This document shows positions 1 through 7,135 of a stretch of DNA of 7,135 nt, piece after piece. Under the pieces are notes generated by a model. It made no database searches. It had not been told where the DNA came from and worked only from the letters and a program-made list of their open reading frames with translations. The DNA lies in assembly GCA_021841985.1 (NCBI GenBank), contig JAKCCP010000323.1:1-7135 (forward strand). The letters are read 5' to 3'. A program made the translations under genes and the position numbers. The stretch's first letter is position 1. The number at the start of each line of letters is the position of its first letter. Source of the stretch: Pseudomonadota bacterium. GTDB taxonomy: Bacteria > Pseudomonadota > Alphaproteobacteria > Acetobacterales > Acetobacteraceae.

Positions 1-482
<482 letters not shown>

Positions 483-497
483 TTACCGAAACTGTTG

Positions 498-1580
498 TCA
501 GGCCGCTTGCGCGGTAGGGTCGGTTACGTGCCGCATGGTCTCGCTGGCGTAACGCTGCGCCATCGCCGAAAGCGTGACCGGCACGATCTTCGGCGCCATG
601 CCGGCGGCGCCGAAGGCCTCGAAACGGGTGACGCAAAGCGCCTCGAGCGCCGCCATCGCCGGCTTCAGGAAGGCCCGCGGATCGAATTCCTCGCCGCGTT
701 CCATCGCCACTCTCCGAAACTGCCCGGCCATCGCCAGCCGACAATCGGTATCGATATTGATCTTGCGGACACCGAAGCGAATCCCCTCCTCGATCTCCGC
801 CACCGGAACTCCCCAGGTCTGCGGCATCGCGCCGCCGAAGCGGTTGAAAATCTCCTGCAATTCCTGCGGCACCGAAGATGAGCCATGCATGACCAGATGG
901 GTGTTCGGCAGGCGCGCGTGGATCGCCTTGACGACATCCATCGCCAGAATATCGCCGCTTGGCGCGCGGTTGAATTTATAGGCGCCGTGGCTGGTGCCGA
1001 TTGCGACGGCGAGCGCGTCCACCCCGGTTCTGGTGACAAAATCGAAGGCCTGATCGGGATCGGTCAGCAATTGCGCGCGATCGAGCGCGCCCTCGGCACC
1101 GTGCCCATCCTCGGCCTCGCCATGGCCGCTCTCCAGCGAACCAAGACAGCCGAGTTCCCCCTCGACCGAGACGCCGACACCGTGCGCAAGCCGCACGACC
1201 TCGGACGTGACCGCGACGTTGTACTCGTAATCGGACGGCGTTTTGCCGTCGGCGTGGAGCGAGCCATCCATCATCACCGAAGTAAACCCATTCTGGATCG
1301 CGGACAGGCAGGTCGCGACGCGCTCGCCATGATCCTGATGCAGACAGAGCGGAATTTCAGGATAGGTCTCGACCGCCGCCTGCACCATGTGCCGCAGCAT
1401 CGTGTCCCCGGCGTAAGTACGGGCGCCCCGGCTCGCCTGGATGATCACCGGTGCCGCGGTCTTGCGCGCGGCATTCATGATCGCGAGCAATTGCTCCATA
1501 TTGTTGATGTTGAAGGCCGGCACGCCATAACGATGGTCCGCGGCGTGGTCGAGCAATTGACGAAGGGTGATGAGCGACAT
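498..1580 (-). CDS. cbbA: Class II fructose-1,6-bisphosphate aldolase, Calvin cycle type
   Basis: Zinc-dependent aldolase, 360 residues. It condenses dihydroxyacetone phosphate with glyceraldehyde-3-phosphate or erythrose-4-phosphate to give FBP or SBP in the Calvin cycle. Visible class II signatures are [11 protein letters not shown] at 20-30, HQDHG at 81-85 (catalytic Asp83, zinc ligand His84), GELG with Glu142, GTSHGAYK with His198, MHGSSSVP with His232, and NIDTD at 275-279, which binds the substrate phosphate. The length is usual for the CbbA subfamily. I chose the ATG at 1580 because [13 protein letters not shown] matches the family N-terminus. An in-frame ATG at 1637 would overlap the end of cbbT and adds 19 atypical residues. 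The ribosome site for 1580 is weak (a purine-rich GAAAGAAAAG upstream), so translation may depend partly on coupling to cbbT, which ends 43 bases earlier. Confidence 0.97.
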   Translation of the reverse strand: MSLITLRQLLDHAADHRYGVPAFNINNMEQLLAIMNAARKTAAPVIIQASRGARTYAGDTMLRHMVQAAVETYPEIPLCLHQDHGERVATCLSAIQNGFTSVMMDGSLHADGKTPSDYEYNVAVTSEVVRLAHGVGVSVEGELGCLGSLESGHGEAEDGHGAEGALDRAQLLTDPDQAFDFVTRTGVDALAVAIGTSHGAYKFNRAPSGDILAMDVVKAIHARLPNTHLVMHGSSSVPQELQEIFNRFGGAMPQTWGVPVAEIEEGIRFGVRKINIDTDCRLAMAGQFRRVAMERGEEFDPRAFLKPAMAALEALCVTRFEAFGAAGMAPKIVPVTLSAMAQRYASETMRHVTDPTAQAA

Positions 1581-1623
1581 GGACTTTTCTTTCAGATGAC
1601 AACGAGGGGCAAGGAGATCCCGA

Positions 1624-3645
1624 TCAGGGCCCGCCATCGCCGAAGGCGAGCATCGCCCGCCCGCGCGCGGCGATCGCCTCGGCGGTCAGGCCGAAATGCG
1701 CGTAAAGCTCGCCGGCCGGGGCGGAGGCGCCGAAGCCGCGCATGCCGATCACATTCGCCTCGCTCCCGACATAGCGCGCCCAGCCGAAGGGCGACGCCGC
1801 CTCGACCGCCAAACGCGGCGCCCGGCCGAGCACATGAGCGCGATAGGCGGCGCTCTGTTCATCGAACAAGGTGAAGCAGGGGATGGAAACCACCGCCGTC
1901 GGCACACCGCTTTTTTCCAATATCGCCCGCGCCGCGATGGCGATCGCGACCTCCGAGCCCGAGGCGATCAGGGTCAGCCGCCGCGCGCCCCCCGCCTCCG
2001 CGAGGATATAGGCGCCGCGCGCGGCGAGCGGCTCGGCGGTTTCGTCATCACGCAGCATCGGCAGCGCCTGGCGCGAGAGCGCGAGCAGCGAGGGGCGCGC
2101 CCGCTCCGCCAATGCCGCCTCCCAGCATTCCGCGGTCTCGATCGCATCGGCGGGACGAAAGACCAGCAGATCGGGGATGGCGCGCAAGGCGGCGAGATGC
2201 TCGATCGGCTGATGCGTCGGCCCGTCCTCGCCGAGGCCGATACTGTCATGCGTCATCACGTGGATCACCCGCAATCCCATCAGCGCCGAGAGCCTGATCG
2301 CGCCGCGGGCGTAATCGGAAAAAGCGAGAAAGGTGCCGCCATAAGGAATAAAACCGCGATGGAGGGCGATACCGTTCATCGCCGCCGCCATGGCGTGTTC
2401 GCGAACCCCGTAATGGACGTAACGCCCGGAAAAATCGCCGGACCGGACCGTCGCCATGCCGCGCGCGAGTGTGTTGTTGGAGTGCGTGAGATCGGCCGAG
2501 CCGCCGATGAGTTCGGGCAGTTCGGCGGCGATGACATCGAGCACCGCCTCGCTCGCCTTGCGGGTCGCGATGTTCGGCCTCTTTTCGATCAGTGATCGGC
2601 GATAGGCGGCCAAAGCCGGCGCCAGCGTCTCGGGCAGAGCGAGGCTTTCAGCGCGCGCAAAGAATGCGCGACATTCGACCGCGGAATCGGCCAGATTTTT
2701 CTCCCACACTCGCCGCAGCGGGCGCGAGCGTCTGCCGGCGGCACGCCAGGTGTCGAGAATGTCGCTCGGGATTTCAAAAGGCGGCGCGTCCCAAAGCAGG
2801 GCCGCGCGGGCGCGGGCGATCTCGTCCGCGCCGAGGGGCGCGCCGTGGGCGCCGGCGGTGCCCTGCTTCCCCGGCGCGCCGAAGCCGATCACCGTGCGGC
2901 AGGCGATGAGCGAGGGGCGCGGATCGCGCCGTGCCGCCTCGATCGCCTGCGCGACCGCTTCCGGATCATGCCCGTCCACCGCCTGCGCCTGCCAGCCATA
3001 AGCGGTGAAGCGGAGCAGCGTGTCATCCGACATCGCGAGCGAGGTCGGCCCGTCGATGGAGATATGGTTGTCGTCATAGAGCACGATCAGCCGCCCGAGG
3101 CCGAGATGACCGGCGAGCGAGGCCGCCTCATGCGAAATCCCTTCCATCAGACAGCCATCGCCGGCGACCACATAGGTCCAGTGATCGACGAGTTTCCGCC
3201 CCCAGCGCGAAGCCGCCAGCGCTTCCGCGAGCGCCATGCCGACGGCGTTGCCGAGGCCCTGGCCGAGCGGGCCGGTCGTCGTCTCCACGCCCTCGGTGTG
3301 GCCATATTCGGGATGACCCGGGGTTTTCGCGCCGAGCTTCCGAAAACGCATCAGTTCTTCCCGCGTCGTCCCGGGAAATCCGGTCAGATAAAGCAAAGCG
3401 TAGAGCAGCATCGAGCCATGCCCCGCCGAGAGCACGAAGCGGTCGCGATCCGGCCAGCTCGGCGCCTCGGGGTCGAATTTCAGGAACCGCGTCCAGAGCA
3501 CCGTCGCGACATCGGCCATGCCCATCGGCATGCCGGGATGGCCCGATTGCGCGCGCTCGACGGCATCCATCGCGAGCGCGCGAATGGCGTTGGCGAGATC
3601 GCGGTCGGTTGTCGCGCCGGGCTTGGCTTTCGTGGAATGGTTCAC
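1624..3645 (-). CDS. cbbT: Transketolase, Calvin cycle operon copy
   Basis: Thiamine-diphosphate enzyme of 673 residues, the usual length. It moves two-carbon units between sugar phosphates to regenerate pentose phosphates for RuBisCO. The N-terminal pyrophosphate domain shows [11 protein letters not shown] at 34-44, TTGPLGQG at 123-130 and the ThDP motif GDG (162-164) with its Asn193. AGAHGAPLG contains the substrate-binding His267. The pyrimidine domain shows YGVREHAM with catalytic Glu416, and GEDGPTHQP (472-480) with Asp474 and His478. The C-terminal domain is complete. The start is a GTG at 3645: no ATG lies close by, the next in-frame Met is residue 26 and would cut the fold, and GAGGAAA (3652-3658) lies upstream, overlapping the cbbP stop. 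The 11-base gap to cbbP suggests translational coupling. The operon context, not the sequence alone, supports the name cbbT over tkt. Confidence 0.96.
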   Translation of the reverse strand: MNHSTKAKPGATTDRDLANAIRALAMDAVERAQSGHPGMPMGMADVATVLWTRFLKFDPEAPSWPDRDRFVLSAGHGSMLLYALLYLTGFPGTTREELMRFRKLGAKTPGHPEYGHTEGVETTTGPLGQGLGNAVGMALAEALAASRWGRKLVDHWTYVVAGDGCLMEGISHEAASLAGHLGLGRLIVLYDDNHISIDGPTSLAMSDDTLLRFTAYGWQAQAVDGHDPEAVAQAIEAARRDPRPSLIACRTVIGFGAPGKQGTAGAHGAPLGADEIARARAALLWDAPPFEIPSDILDTWRAAGRRSRPLRRVWEKNLADSAVECRAFFARAESLALPETLAPALAAYRRSLIEKRPNIATRKASEAVLDVIAAELPELIGGSADLTHSNNTLARGMATVRSGDFSGRYVHYGVREHAMAAAMNGIALHRGFIPYGGTFLAFSDYARGAIRLSALMGLRVIHVMTHDSIGLGEDGPTHQPIEHLAALRAIPDLLVFRPADAIETAECWEAALAERARPSLLALSRQALPMLRDDETAEPLAARGAYILAEAGGARRLTLIASGSEVAIAIAARAILEKSGVPTAVVSIPCFTLFDEQSAAYRAHVLGRAPRLAVEAASPFGWARYVGSEANVIGMRGFGASAPAGELYAHFGLTAEAIAARGRAMLAFGDGGP

Positions 3646-3651
3646 TTGCGG

Positions 3652-3658
3652 TTTCCTC
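3652..3658 (-). promoter_or_regulatory. Ribosome binding site for the GTG-initiated cbbT, overlapping the cbbP stop
   Basis: Read on the minus strand, the cbbP stop TGA is embedded in TGAGGAAA, and the GTG of cbbT follows after CCGCAA. This Shine-Dalgarno match supports the GTG at 3645 as the start, and the overlap suggests that ribosomes finishing cbbP restart on cbbT. The role is inferred from sequence and spacing. Confidence 0.6.
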
Positions 3659-4532
3659 AACGCGCGCGGCGGCGGCGTTCCATCAGTTGCAGGATGAGCG
3701 GCGTCAGGATGAGTTGCATCGCGAGATCGAGCTTGCCGCCGGGGATGACGATGGAATTGGCGCGCGACATGAAGCTGTCGTGAATCATCGAGACGAGATA
3801 AGGAAAATCGATACCGCGCGGATTGGCGAAGCGGATGACCACGAGTGATTCGTCGGCGGTCGGGATCCAGCGGGCGATAAACGGGTTCGAGGTATCGACC
3901 GTCGGCACACGCTGGAAATTGATGTCGGTGACGGCGAATTGGGGAATGATGTAATGCACGTAATCCGGCATCCGGCGCAGGATGGTGTCCATCACCGCGT
4001 CCGTCGAATAGCCGCGGGTGGCACGATCGCGATGGATTTTCTGGATCCATTCGAGATTGAGCACCGGCACGACCCCGATCTTGAGATCGGCATGGCGCGC
4101 GACATTGACCTGATCGCTGATCACCGCGCCGTGCAGCCCCTCATAGAACAGAAGATCGCTGCCCTCCGGCAAATCCCGCCATTCGGTGAAAGTGCCGGGA
4201 GCGGCGCCGTGGTGCTCGGCCTCGATCGCGTCGTGGACATAGTGGCGATAGCGCCCGGTCCCGCTTTCGCCGTAGCGCGAGAACAGTGTTTCGAGCTCGG
4301 AAAAAAGATTGGAGTCCGGCCCGAAATGGCTGAAATGGTGGTTGCCGCGCGCGGTTTCCTCGGCCATCCTGGTCTTCATCCCGGCGCGGTCGTAGCGATG
4401 GAAGGAATCGCCCTCGATATAGGCCGCTTCTATCTTTTCGCGGCGGAAGATCTGCTCGAAGGTATGCTTGACCGTCGTCGTGCCGGCGCCCGACGAGCCG
4501 GTGACGGAGATGATCGGATGGCTCAGCGACAT
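3657..4532 (-). CDS. cbbP: Phosphoribulokinase, class I bacterial type
   Basis: ATP-dependent kinase, 291 residues, that turns ribulose-5-phosphate into ribulose-1,5-bisphosphate, the RuBisCO substrate. With RuBisCO it is the diagnostic enzyme of the Calvin cycle. Features visible: P-loop GSSGAGTTT at 12-20; [11 protein letters not shown] at 39-49 with catalytic base Asp42, plus His45 and Arg49; LFYEGLHG with Glu131; [10 protein letters not shown] at 165-174 with Arg168 and Arg173; [18 protein letters not shown] segment at 212-224; and the octameric-type C-terminus [16 protein letters not shown]. All residues known to matter in Rhodobacter sphaeroides PRK are at matching positions. The ATG at 4532 has GGGAG (4541-4545) 8 bases upstream. 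The gene starts inside the end of cbbF, sharing 10 bases. The plant-type redox cysteines are not seen, as expected for the bacterial class. Confidence 0.98.
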   Translation of the reverse strand: MSLSHPIISVTGSSGAGTTTVKHTFEQIFRREKIEAAYIEGDSFHRYDRAGMKTRMAEETARGNHHFSHFGPDSNLFSELETLFSRYGESGTGRYRHYVHDAIEAEHHGAAPGTFTEWRDLPEGSDLLFYEGLHGAVISDQVNVARHADLKIGVVPVLNLEWIQKIHRDRATRGYSTDAVMDTILRRMPDYVHYIIPQFAVTDINFQRVPTVDTSNPFIARWIPTADESLVVIRFANPRGIDFPYLVSMIHDSFMSRANSIVIPGGKLDLAMQLILTPLILQLMERRRRAR

Positions 4533-5581
4533 GGCGCAAGCTCCCGATCGGTGCGAAAGAGACCGCGCCGGCCGAACAGCGGCGAACGCTCGGCGATCGC
4601 GAGTTCGCCGGCGTAATAAGCGAGAACGCGGGCAACCTTGTCGTCTGCGCCGAAAATCAGCGGTGTGCGCTGATGCAATGTGGTCGGCGTCCGCGCGAGG
4701 ATCGGGCAAACCCCGTCGCTTGCCGCGCCCCCTGCCTCGGTGATGAGAAATGCCAGCGGCGCGGCCTCGTAGACGAGACGGAGGCGGCCTTCCCGATAGC
4801 CGGGACGAGCATCGCCGGGATAGAGATAGATGCCGCCCCGGAGCAGAATACGATAGGCTTCGGCGACCACCGAGGCCATCCAGCGCATGTTGAAATCCAC
4901 CCGCCGCGGCCCCTCCGTCCCGGCCAGGCAATCATCGACATAGGCCCGGATCGGCGCCTCCCAATGACGGTAATTGGAAGCGTTGATCGCGTATTCGCTG
5001 GTCCCGCGCGGCAGGCGGAGAGCGGCGCGCGTCAGCAGGAACACCCCGCTCGGCCGGTGCAGGGTGAAGATGTGGGTGCCGTTGCCGACGCTCAGCACCA
5101 GCACCGTCTCCGGCCCGTAGATCAGAAATCCGGCGGCGAGCTGCGCGCTGCCCGGGCGCAGCAATTGCCGCGCCGGCGGGAGGGCGGGATCGACCGGCAG
5201 GATCGAGAAGATGCTGCCGATCGGAGCATTGACGGCGATGTTGGAAGACCCGTCGAGCGGGTCTATGGCGATGGCAAGGCACCCGTCCGCGCGCACAACG
5301 ATCGGTGCCGCGGCCTCTTCCGAGCCGAGCACCGCGACCGGCGCATGGCGCAGGGCGGCGACGAAGATGTCATGGGCGCGGCGGTCGAGTTCCTTTTGCG
5401 CGTCCCCGCCGGGATTGGCCTCGAGGCCGGCGGCGAGATCGCCGGCGAGCGGGCCGAGGGCGCAAAGCTCGGCGAGCTTCCGCCCGGCCTCGGCGCAGGC
5501 CAGAACGGTGGCCGCGACCGCCTCGCGCGCCGGATCACGCGCCGCCCAATGCGTGAGATGGTCTTCCAGGGTCTGTTTCAT
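4523..5581 (-). CDS. cbbF: Class I fructose-1,6-bisphosphatase (probably also sedoheptulose-1,7-bisphosphatase)
   Basis: Metal-dependent sugar bisphosphatase of 352 residues, within the usual range. It removes the C1 phosphate from FBP, and in many autotrophs from SBP too, during regeneration of the RuBisCO substrate. Metal-site motifs are visible: GSEE at 86-89, IDPLDGSSNI at 106-115 (Asp107, Asp110), and the family signature GRLRLVYEAAPLA at 265-277 with Glu272. YAINASNYRHW (197-207) and FNMRW with RRVDF just before it are typical of the bacterial Calvin enzymes. The last 20 or so residues, rich in Arg, are less conserved. ATG 5581 is preceded by a strong GGAGGAGGAA site (5585-5594); an upstream in-frame ATG at 5632 gives an atypical extension. 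This is the first gene of the operon and diverges from cbbR. Activity on SBP is inferred from the operon having no separate SBPase in view. Confidence 0.96.
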   Translation of the reverse strand: MKQTLEDHLTHWAARDPAREAVAATVLACAEAGRKLAELCALGPLAGDLAAGLEANPGGDAQKELDRRAHDIFVAALRHAPVAVLGSEEAAAPIVVRADGCLAIAIDPLDGSSNIAVNAPIGSIFSILPVDPALPPARQLLRPGSAQLAAGFLIYGPETVLVLSVGNGTHIFTLHRPSGVFLLTRAALRLPRGTSEYAINASNYRHWEAPIRAYVDDCLAGTEGPRRVDFNMRWMASVVAEAYRILLRGGIYLYPGDARPGYREGRLRLVYEAAPLAFLITEAGGAASDGVCPILARTPTTLHQRTPLIFGADDKVARVLAYYAGELAIAERSPLFGRRGLFRTDRELAPCR

Positions 5582-5584
5582 CGC

Positions 5585-5594
5585 TTCCTCCTCC
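5585..5594 (-). promoter_or_regulatory. Strong ribosome binding site of cbbF
   Basis: On the minus strand, GGAGGAGGAA precedes the cbbF ATG with only a few bases between. It fixes the start at 5581 rather than at the in-frame ATG at 5632, which has no such site. Confidence 0.7.
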
Positions 5595-5670
5595 ACTGGA
5601 CCATAATTTCCGTGATCCGGCCGGCGGCGCAATGATCGTTCGCGCGCATTCTCTTGGGAGACATGAATAG

Positions 5671-5699
5671 TTGCTCTTGTCGATGAAAGCGATTTTAAT
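5671..5699 (+). promoter_or_regulatory. Candidate sigma-70-type promoter for cbbR
   Basis: TTGCTC (5671-5676, 3 of 6 matches to TTGACA) and TTTAAT (5694-5699, 5 of 6 matches to TATAAT) are separated by 17 bases. Transcription would begin near 5706, which would put the cbbR start at or after ATG 5713 with a very short or absent leader. This is a pattern match in AT-rich DNA, so chance is possible. Confidence 0.3.
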
Positions 5700-5709
5700 T
5701 AACTTTCAT
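5683..5709. repeat. Perfect 7-base inverted repeat, likely CbbR recognition site
   Basis: ATGAAAG (5683-5689) and its exact reverse complement CTTTCAT (5703-5709) flank a 13-base AT-rich spacer that contains the palindrome TTAATTAA (5695-5702). The TGAA/TTCA cores resemble half-sites of LysR-family operators. Location between cbbF and cbbR favours CbbR as the ligand; this is inference. Confidence 0.45.
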
Positions 5710-5719
5710 TGGATGAAAA
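5692..5719 (-). promoter_or_regulatory. Candidate promoter for the cbbFPTAL operon
   Basis: On the minus strand, TTTTCA (5714-5719, 4 of 6 matches) and TAAAAT (5692-5697, 5 of 6 matches) are 16 bases apart. This predicts a transcript start near 5685 and a leader of about 100 bases before cbbF. It overlaps the candidate cbbR promoter and the palindromes. A second, weaker -10-like TATTCA lies at 5664-5669, so the true promoter may differ. Confidence 0.3.
5704..5718. promoter_or_regulatory. LysR-type T-N11-A palindrome, candidate CbbR operator
   Basis: TTTCAT-TGG-ATGAAA is a perfect 6-base inverted repeat around a 3-base centre. Its core TTCA-N5-TGAA (5705-5717) satisfies the T-N11-A rule for LysR-family binding sites. 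It shares its left arm with the 5683-5709 repeat, so three ATGAAA half-sites alternate in orientation. It spans the proposed cbbR start and the candidate -35 of cbbF, which would suit autorepression of cbbR. Confidence 0.5.
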
Positions 5720-6672
5720 ATTTTTTGAATCAGGCCCGCCGCCGCCTGACCCTGAAGCAGATGCGCGGCTTCGCCGCCATCGTCGAGCACGGCACCATCA
5801 CGGGGGCCGCCGCCGCCATCGGCGTGACCCCGCCGGCGATTTTGCATCAACTCCGCGAGATCGAGGACAGTTTCGGCCTGCCGCTACTGGAGCGCAGCAA
5901 CGGCGTGGCGATCCCGACCGAGGCCGGGCGCGAGATCCTGGCCGCCATCGCCCGCATCGAAACCGAAATCGGTGATTGTCTCGATGCCATCGCAGCACTC
6001 GCCGGCATGCAGCGCGGCCATGTCGCGATCGGGGTGATCAGCACCGCGAAATATTTCGCGCCGAGCGCCCTCGCCGCGTTCAAGCGTGCCCATCCCGAGA
6101 TCGATCTTCGTCTCCTGGTCGGCAATCGCGGCGAGACGGTGGCGGCGCTCGAACGCTTCGATATCGATCTCGCCATCATGGGCCGCCCGCCGGAGCATTT
6201 CGAGGTCACCGAAGTAGCGATCGGCCCCCACCCGCATGTCATCATCGCCGCCCCCGATCATCCGCTCGCCGGACGCGCGGCGATCCCGCCGGCAGCCCTC
6301 CTCGATCAGCCGTTTCTGCTCCGCGAGCCGGGCTCGGGGACGCGCGCCTTGGTGCAACGCGTGTTCGAGAGCGCCGGGCTCGACCCCGCCGGCGGCATGG
6401 AGTTCGGCAGCAACGAGACGATCAAGCAGGCGGTGATCGCCGGGATGGGCATCGCGCTGATCTCCGCCCACACCATCGCCGCCGAATGGGCGGACCGGCG
6501 GATCGCCATTCTCGATGTCGTCGGTTTGCCGATCTTGCGGCAATGGTATCTCGTCCGGCGGCGGGAGAAGCGGCTCTTGCCGGCGTCGCGCGCCTTGTGG
6601 GAACATCTGGTGCGGGATGGCGGCACGTTTCTGCCCAGGATCGATCTGCCGGGCGGGATACCCGGCGGCTGA
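5713..6672 (+). CDS. cbbR: LysR-type transcriptional regulator of the cbb operon (CbbR)
   Basis: DNA-binding activator of cbb operons that senses Calvin-cycle metabolites (RuBP, ATP or NADPH in various species). From ATG 5713 it has 319 residues, usual for the family. The N-terminal winged helix-turn-helix covers LTLKQMRGFAAIVEHGTITG through TPPAILHQLREIEDSFGLPLLER. A linker helix follows, then the periplasmic-binding-protein-like effector domain. CbbR-like segments are GVISTAKYFAP, LLVGNRGETVAALERFDIDLAIMGRPP (in two pieces), LREPGSGTR, and GSNETIKQAVIAGMGIALIS. The start is uncertain: TTG 5671, ATG 5683, ATG 5713 and TTG 5725 are all in frame. I prefer 5713 because a plausible promoter and operator lie over 5671-5718, but no Shine-Dalgarno site precedes it. 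It is divergent from cbbF, the standard arrangement, which strongly supports the name. Confidence 0.93.
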   Translation: MKNFLNQARRRLTLKQMRGFAAIVEHGTITGAAAAIGVTPPAILHQLREIEDSFGLPLLERSNGVAIPTEAGREILAAIARIETEIGDCLDAIAALAGMQRGHVAIGVISTAKYFAPSALAAFKRAHPEIDLRLLVGNRGETVAALERFDIDLAIMGRPPEHFEVTEVAIGPHPHVIIAAPDHPLAGRAAIPPAALLDQPFLLREPGSGTRALVQRVFESAGLDPAGGMEFGSNETIKQAVIAGMGIALISAHTIAAEWADRRIAILDVVGLPILRQWYLVRRREKRLLPASRALWEHLVRDGGTFLPRIDLPGGIPGG

Positions 6673-6683
6673 GGGAGGTGGCC

Positions 6684-7135
6684 ATGCGCCTTGCGATCAT
6701 CGGGCTGCTGGCGCTCGGCGCGGTGCCCGCGCATGCCGGCGACGCGCGCGACGGGAGCGCCGCCTATGGCGGCTGGCGGGATGATCGCCCCGGCCTCACC
6801 CGCCACATCACCGAGGCCGACCTTCCTGCGCCGGGGACGCAGACGGTTGCCAGCAACGGCGCCCGCGTCGTCCCCTGCCCGCCCGGATTCTCGCCGCGCG
6901 TGCCGCCGGGTTTCGCCGTCGATCGCGTCGCGACCGGGTTTTTGGAGCCGCGCACCCTCCGCACCGCGCCGGACGGCGCGATCTTCCTCGCCGAAAGCGG
7001 CGCCGGGCGGATTCTCGTCTTCCCGCCGGATTTCGCGACCACCGGCGGCGCGCCGCGCGTGTTCGCCGAAGGTCTCGATCAGCCCTACGGCATCGCGTTT
7101 TTCCCGCCCGGTCCCGCGCCCGCTTTCGTCTATGT
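6684..7135 (+). CDS. PQQ-dependent sugar (L-sorbosone) dehydrogenase-like protein, 5' part, truncated by window edge
   Basis: The first 150 codons of a probably exported protein. Residues 1-19 look like a signal peptide: a short charged start, a hydrophobic LAIIGLLALGAVP core and AHAG for cleavage. The mature part has DWR-like GGWRDDRPG, ITEADLPAP, and then VPPGFAVDRVATGF and LRTAPDGAIFLAESGAGRILVF, the opening blade of the six-bladed propeller shared by soluble-glucose-dehydrogenase and sorbosone-dehydrogenase homologues. LDQPYGIAFFP follows at the edge. Members use PQQ and oxidise sugars or aldehydes in the periplasm, but many are uncharacterised, so the substrate is unknown. ATG 6684 is preceded by GGGAGGT (6673-6679). 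It lies 11 bases after cbbR and is likely co-transcribed with it. PQQ ligands lie beyond the window. Confidence 0.8.
   Translation, partial: MRLAIIGLLALGAVPAHAGDARDGSAAYGGWRDDRPGLTRHITEADLPAPGTQTVASNGARVVPCPPGFSPRVPPGFAVDRVATGFLEPRTLRTAPDGAIFLAESGAGRILVFPPDFATTGGAPRVFAEGLDQPYGIAFFPPGPAPAFVY

Larger units (their letters stand above)
5582..5712. promoter_or_regulatory. cbbF-cbbR divergent intergenic control region
   Basis: This 131-base stretch separates the divergent starts of cbbF and cbbR, assuming cbbR begins at 5713. It is GC-rich on the cbbF side, including a CCGGCCGG palindrome at 5617-5624 of unknown meaning, and sharply AT-rich on the cbbR side. In other proteobacteria CbbR binds this junction, activates the cbb operon and represses its own gene. 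I expect the same here from gene order alone; the candidate sites are listed separately. Confidence 0.75.

Noticed and set aside
1599..1623. Possible hairpin or internal terminator between cbbT and cbbA (a GGG...CCC pairing).
   Set aside because: The stem is only about three bases and has no T-run on the transcribed strand; cbbA and cbbL need read-through.
1581..1637. N-terminal extension of cbbA from ATG 1637, overlapping the end of cbbT.
   Set aside because: The 19 extra residues do not resemble any aldolase N-terminus, no ribosome site precedes 1637, and [13 protein letters not shown] at 1580 is the family start.
885..1874. Long plus-strand open frame opposite cbbA (329 codons), and similar ones opposite cbbT (2845-3783) and cbbF (4673-5635).
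   Set aside because: They are antisense to genes with intact catalytic motifs, have Arg/Ala-rich compositions typical of shadow frames in GC-rich DNA, and show no recognisable domains.
3646..4050. In-frame extension of cbbT by 135 codons upstream of the GTG.
   Set aside because: It lies inside cbbP in another frame, resembles no transketolase segment, and is explained by the scarcity of stop codons in GC-rich DNA.
5617..5624. CCGGCCGG palindrome in the cbbF leader as an operator.
   Set aside because: Short GC palindromes are expected often in DNA this GC-rich, and it has no LysR-type half-sites.
5663..5686. Seven-codon leader peptide (MNSCSCR) whose stop overlaps the ATG at 5683 as ATGA, suggesting translational attenuation of cbbR.
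   Set aside because: The GGGAG before it is only 2 bases from its ATG, too close for normal initiation, and the likely cbbR promoter lies downstream of it. Such short frames are common by chance.
5884..6606. Minus-strand open frame of 240 codons opposite cbbR.
   Set aside because: cbbR matches its family over its whole length; the antisense frame shows no domain and no ribosome site.

Overview
The window carries most of a Calvin-Benson-Bassham (cbb) carbon-fixation operon of the proteobacterial red-type Form I RuBisCO kind, together with its divergently transcribed LysR-type regulator. DNA is GC-rich, with a strong G/C bias at third codon positions. The proteins resemble the alphaproteobacterial versions I know, for example Rhodobacter, Bradyrhizobium and Sinorhizobium CbbF, CbbP, CbbT, CbbA and CbbL. 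A sorbosone-dehydrogenase-like protein beside the regulator would fit an Acetobacteraceae-like or related alphaproteobacterium, but that placement is only a guess.

Layout: the minus strand, read from the right, holds cbbF (fructose/sedoheptulose bisphosphatase, 5581-4523), cbbP (phosphoribulokinase, 4532-3657), cbbT (transketolase, 3645-1624), cbbA (class II fructose-bisphosphate aldolase, 1580-498) and the first 156 codons of cbbL (RuBisCO large subunit, 470-1, cut by the window edge). cbbF and cbbP overlap by 10 bases. The other gaps are 11, 43 and 27 bases, so this is almost certainly one transcript. cbbS and cbbX would be expected just beyond the left edge.

On the plus strand, cbbR (5713-6672, start uncertain) diverges from cbbF. 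It is followed after only 11 bases by the first 150 codons of a secreted PQQ-dependent sugar (sorbosone) dehydrogenase-like protein, which is cut by the right edge.

The cbbF-cbbR junction contains the only obvious non-coding structure: an AT-rich island at about 5683-5730 (10 G/C in 48 bases) holding three copies of ATGAAA in alternating orientation, a LysR-type T-N11-A palindrome, a TTAATTAA palindrome, an A5T6 tract and plausible overlapping divergent promoters. It is the likely CbbR operator.

Together the enzymes cover the regenerative and kinase steps of the cycle (FBP aldolase, FBP/SBP phosphatase, transketolase, phosphoribulokinase) and RuBisCO itself, under CbbR control. Every catalytic residue I could check in the complete genes is present. 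I found no mobile element, CRISPR array, RNA gene or broken gene, and nothing that amounts to a new system. The points worth a second look are the operator architecture, the cbbR start and the sugar-dehydrogenase neighbour.
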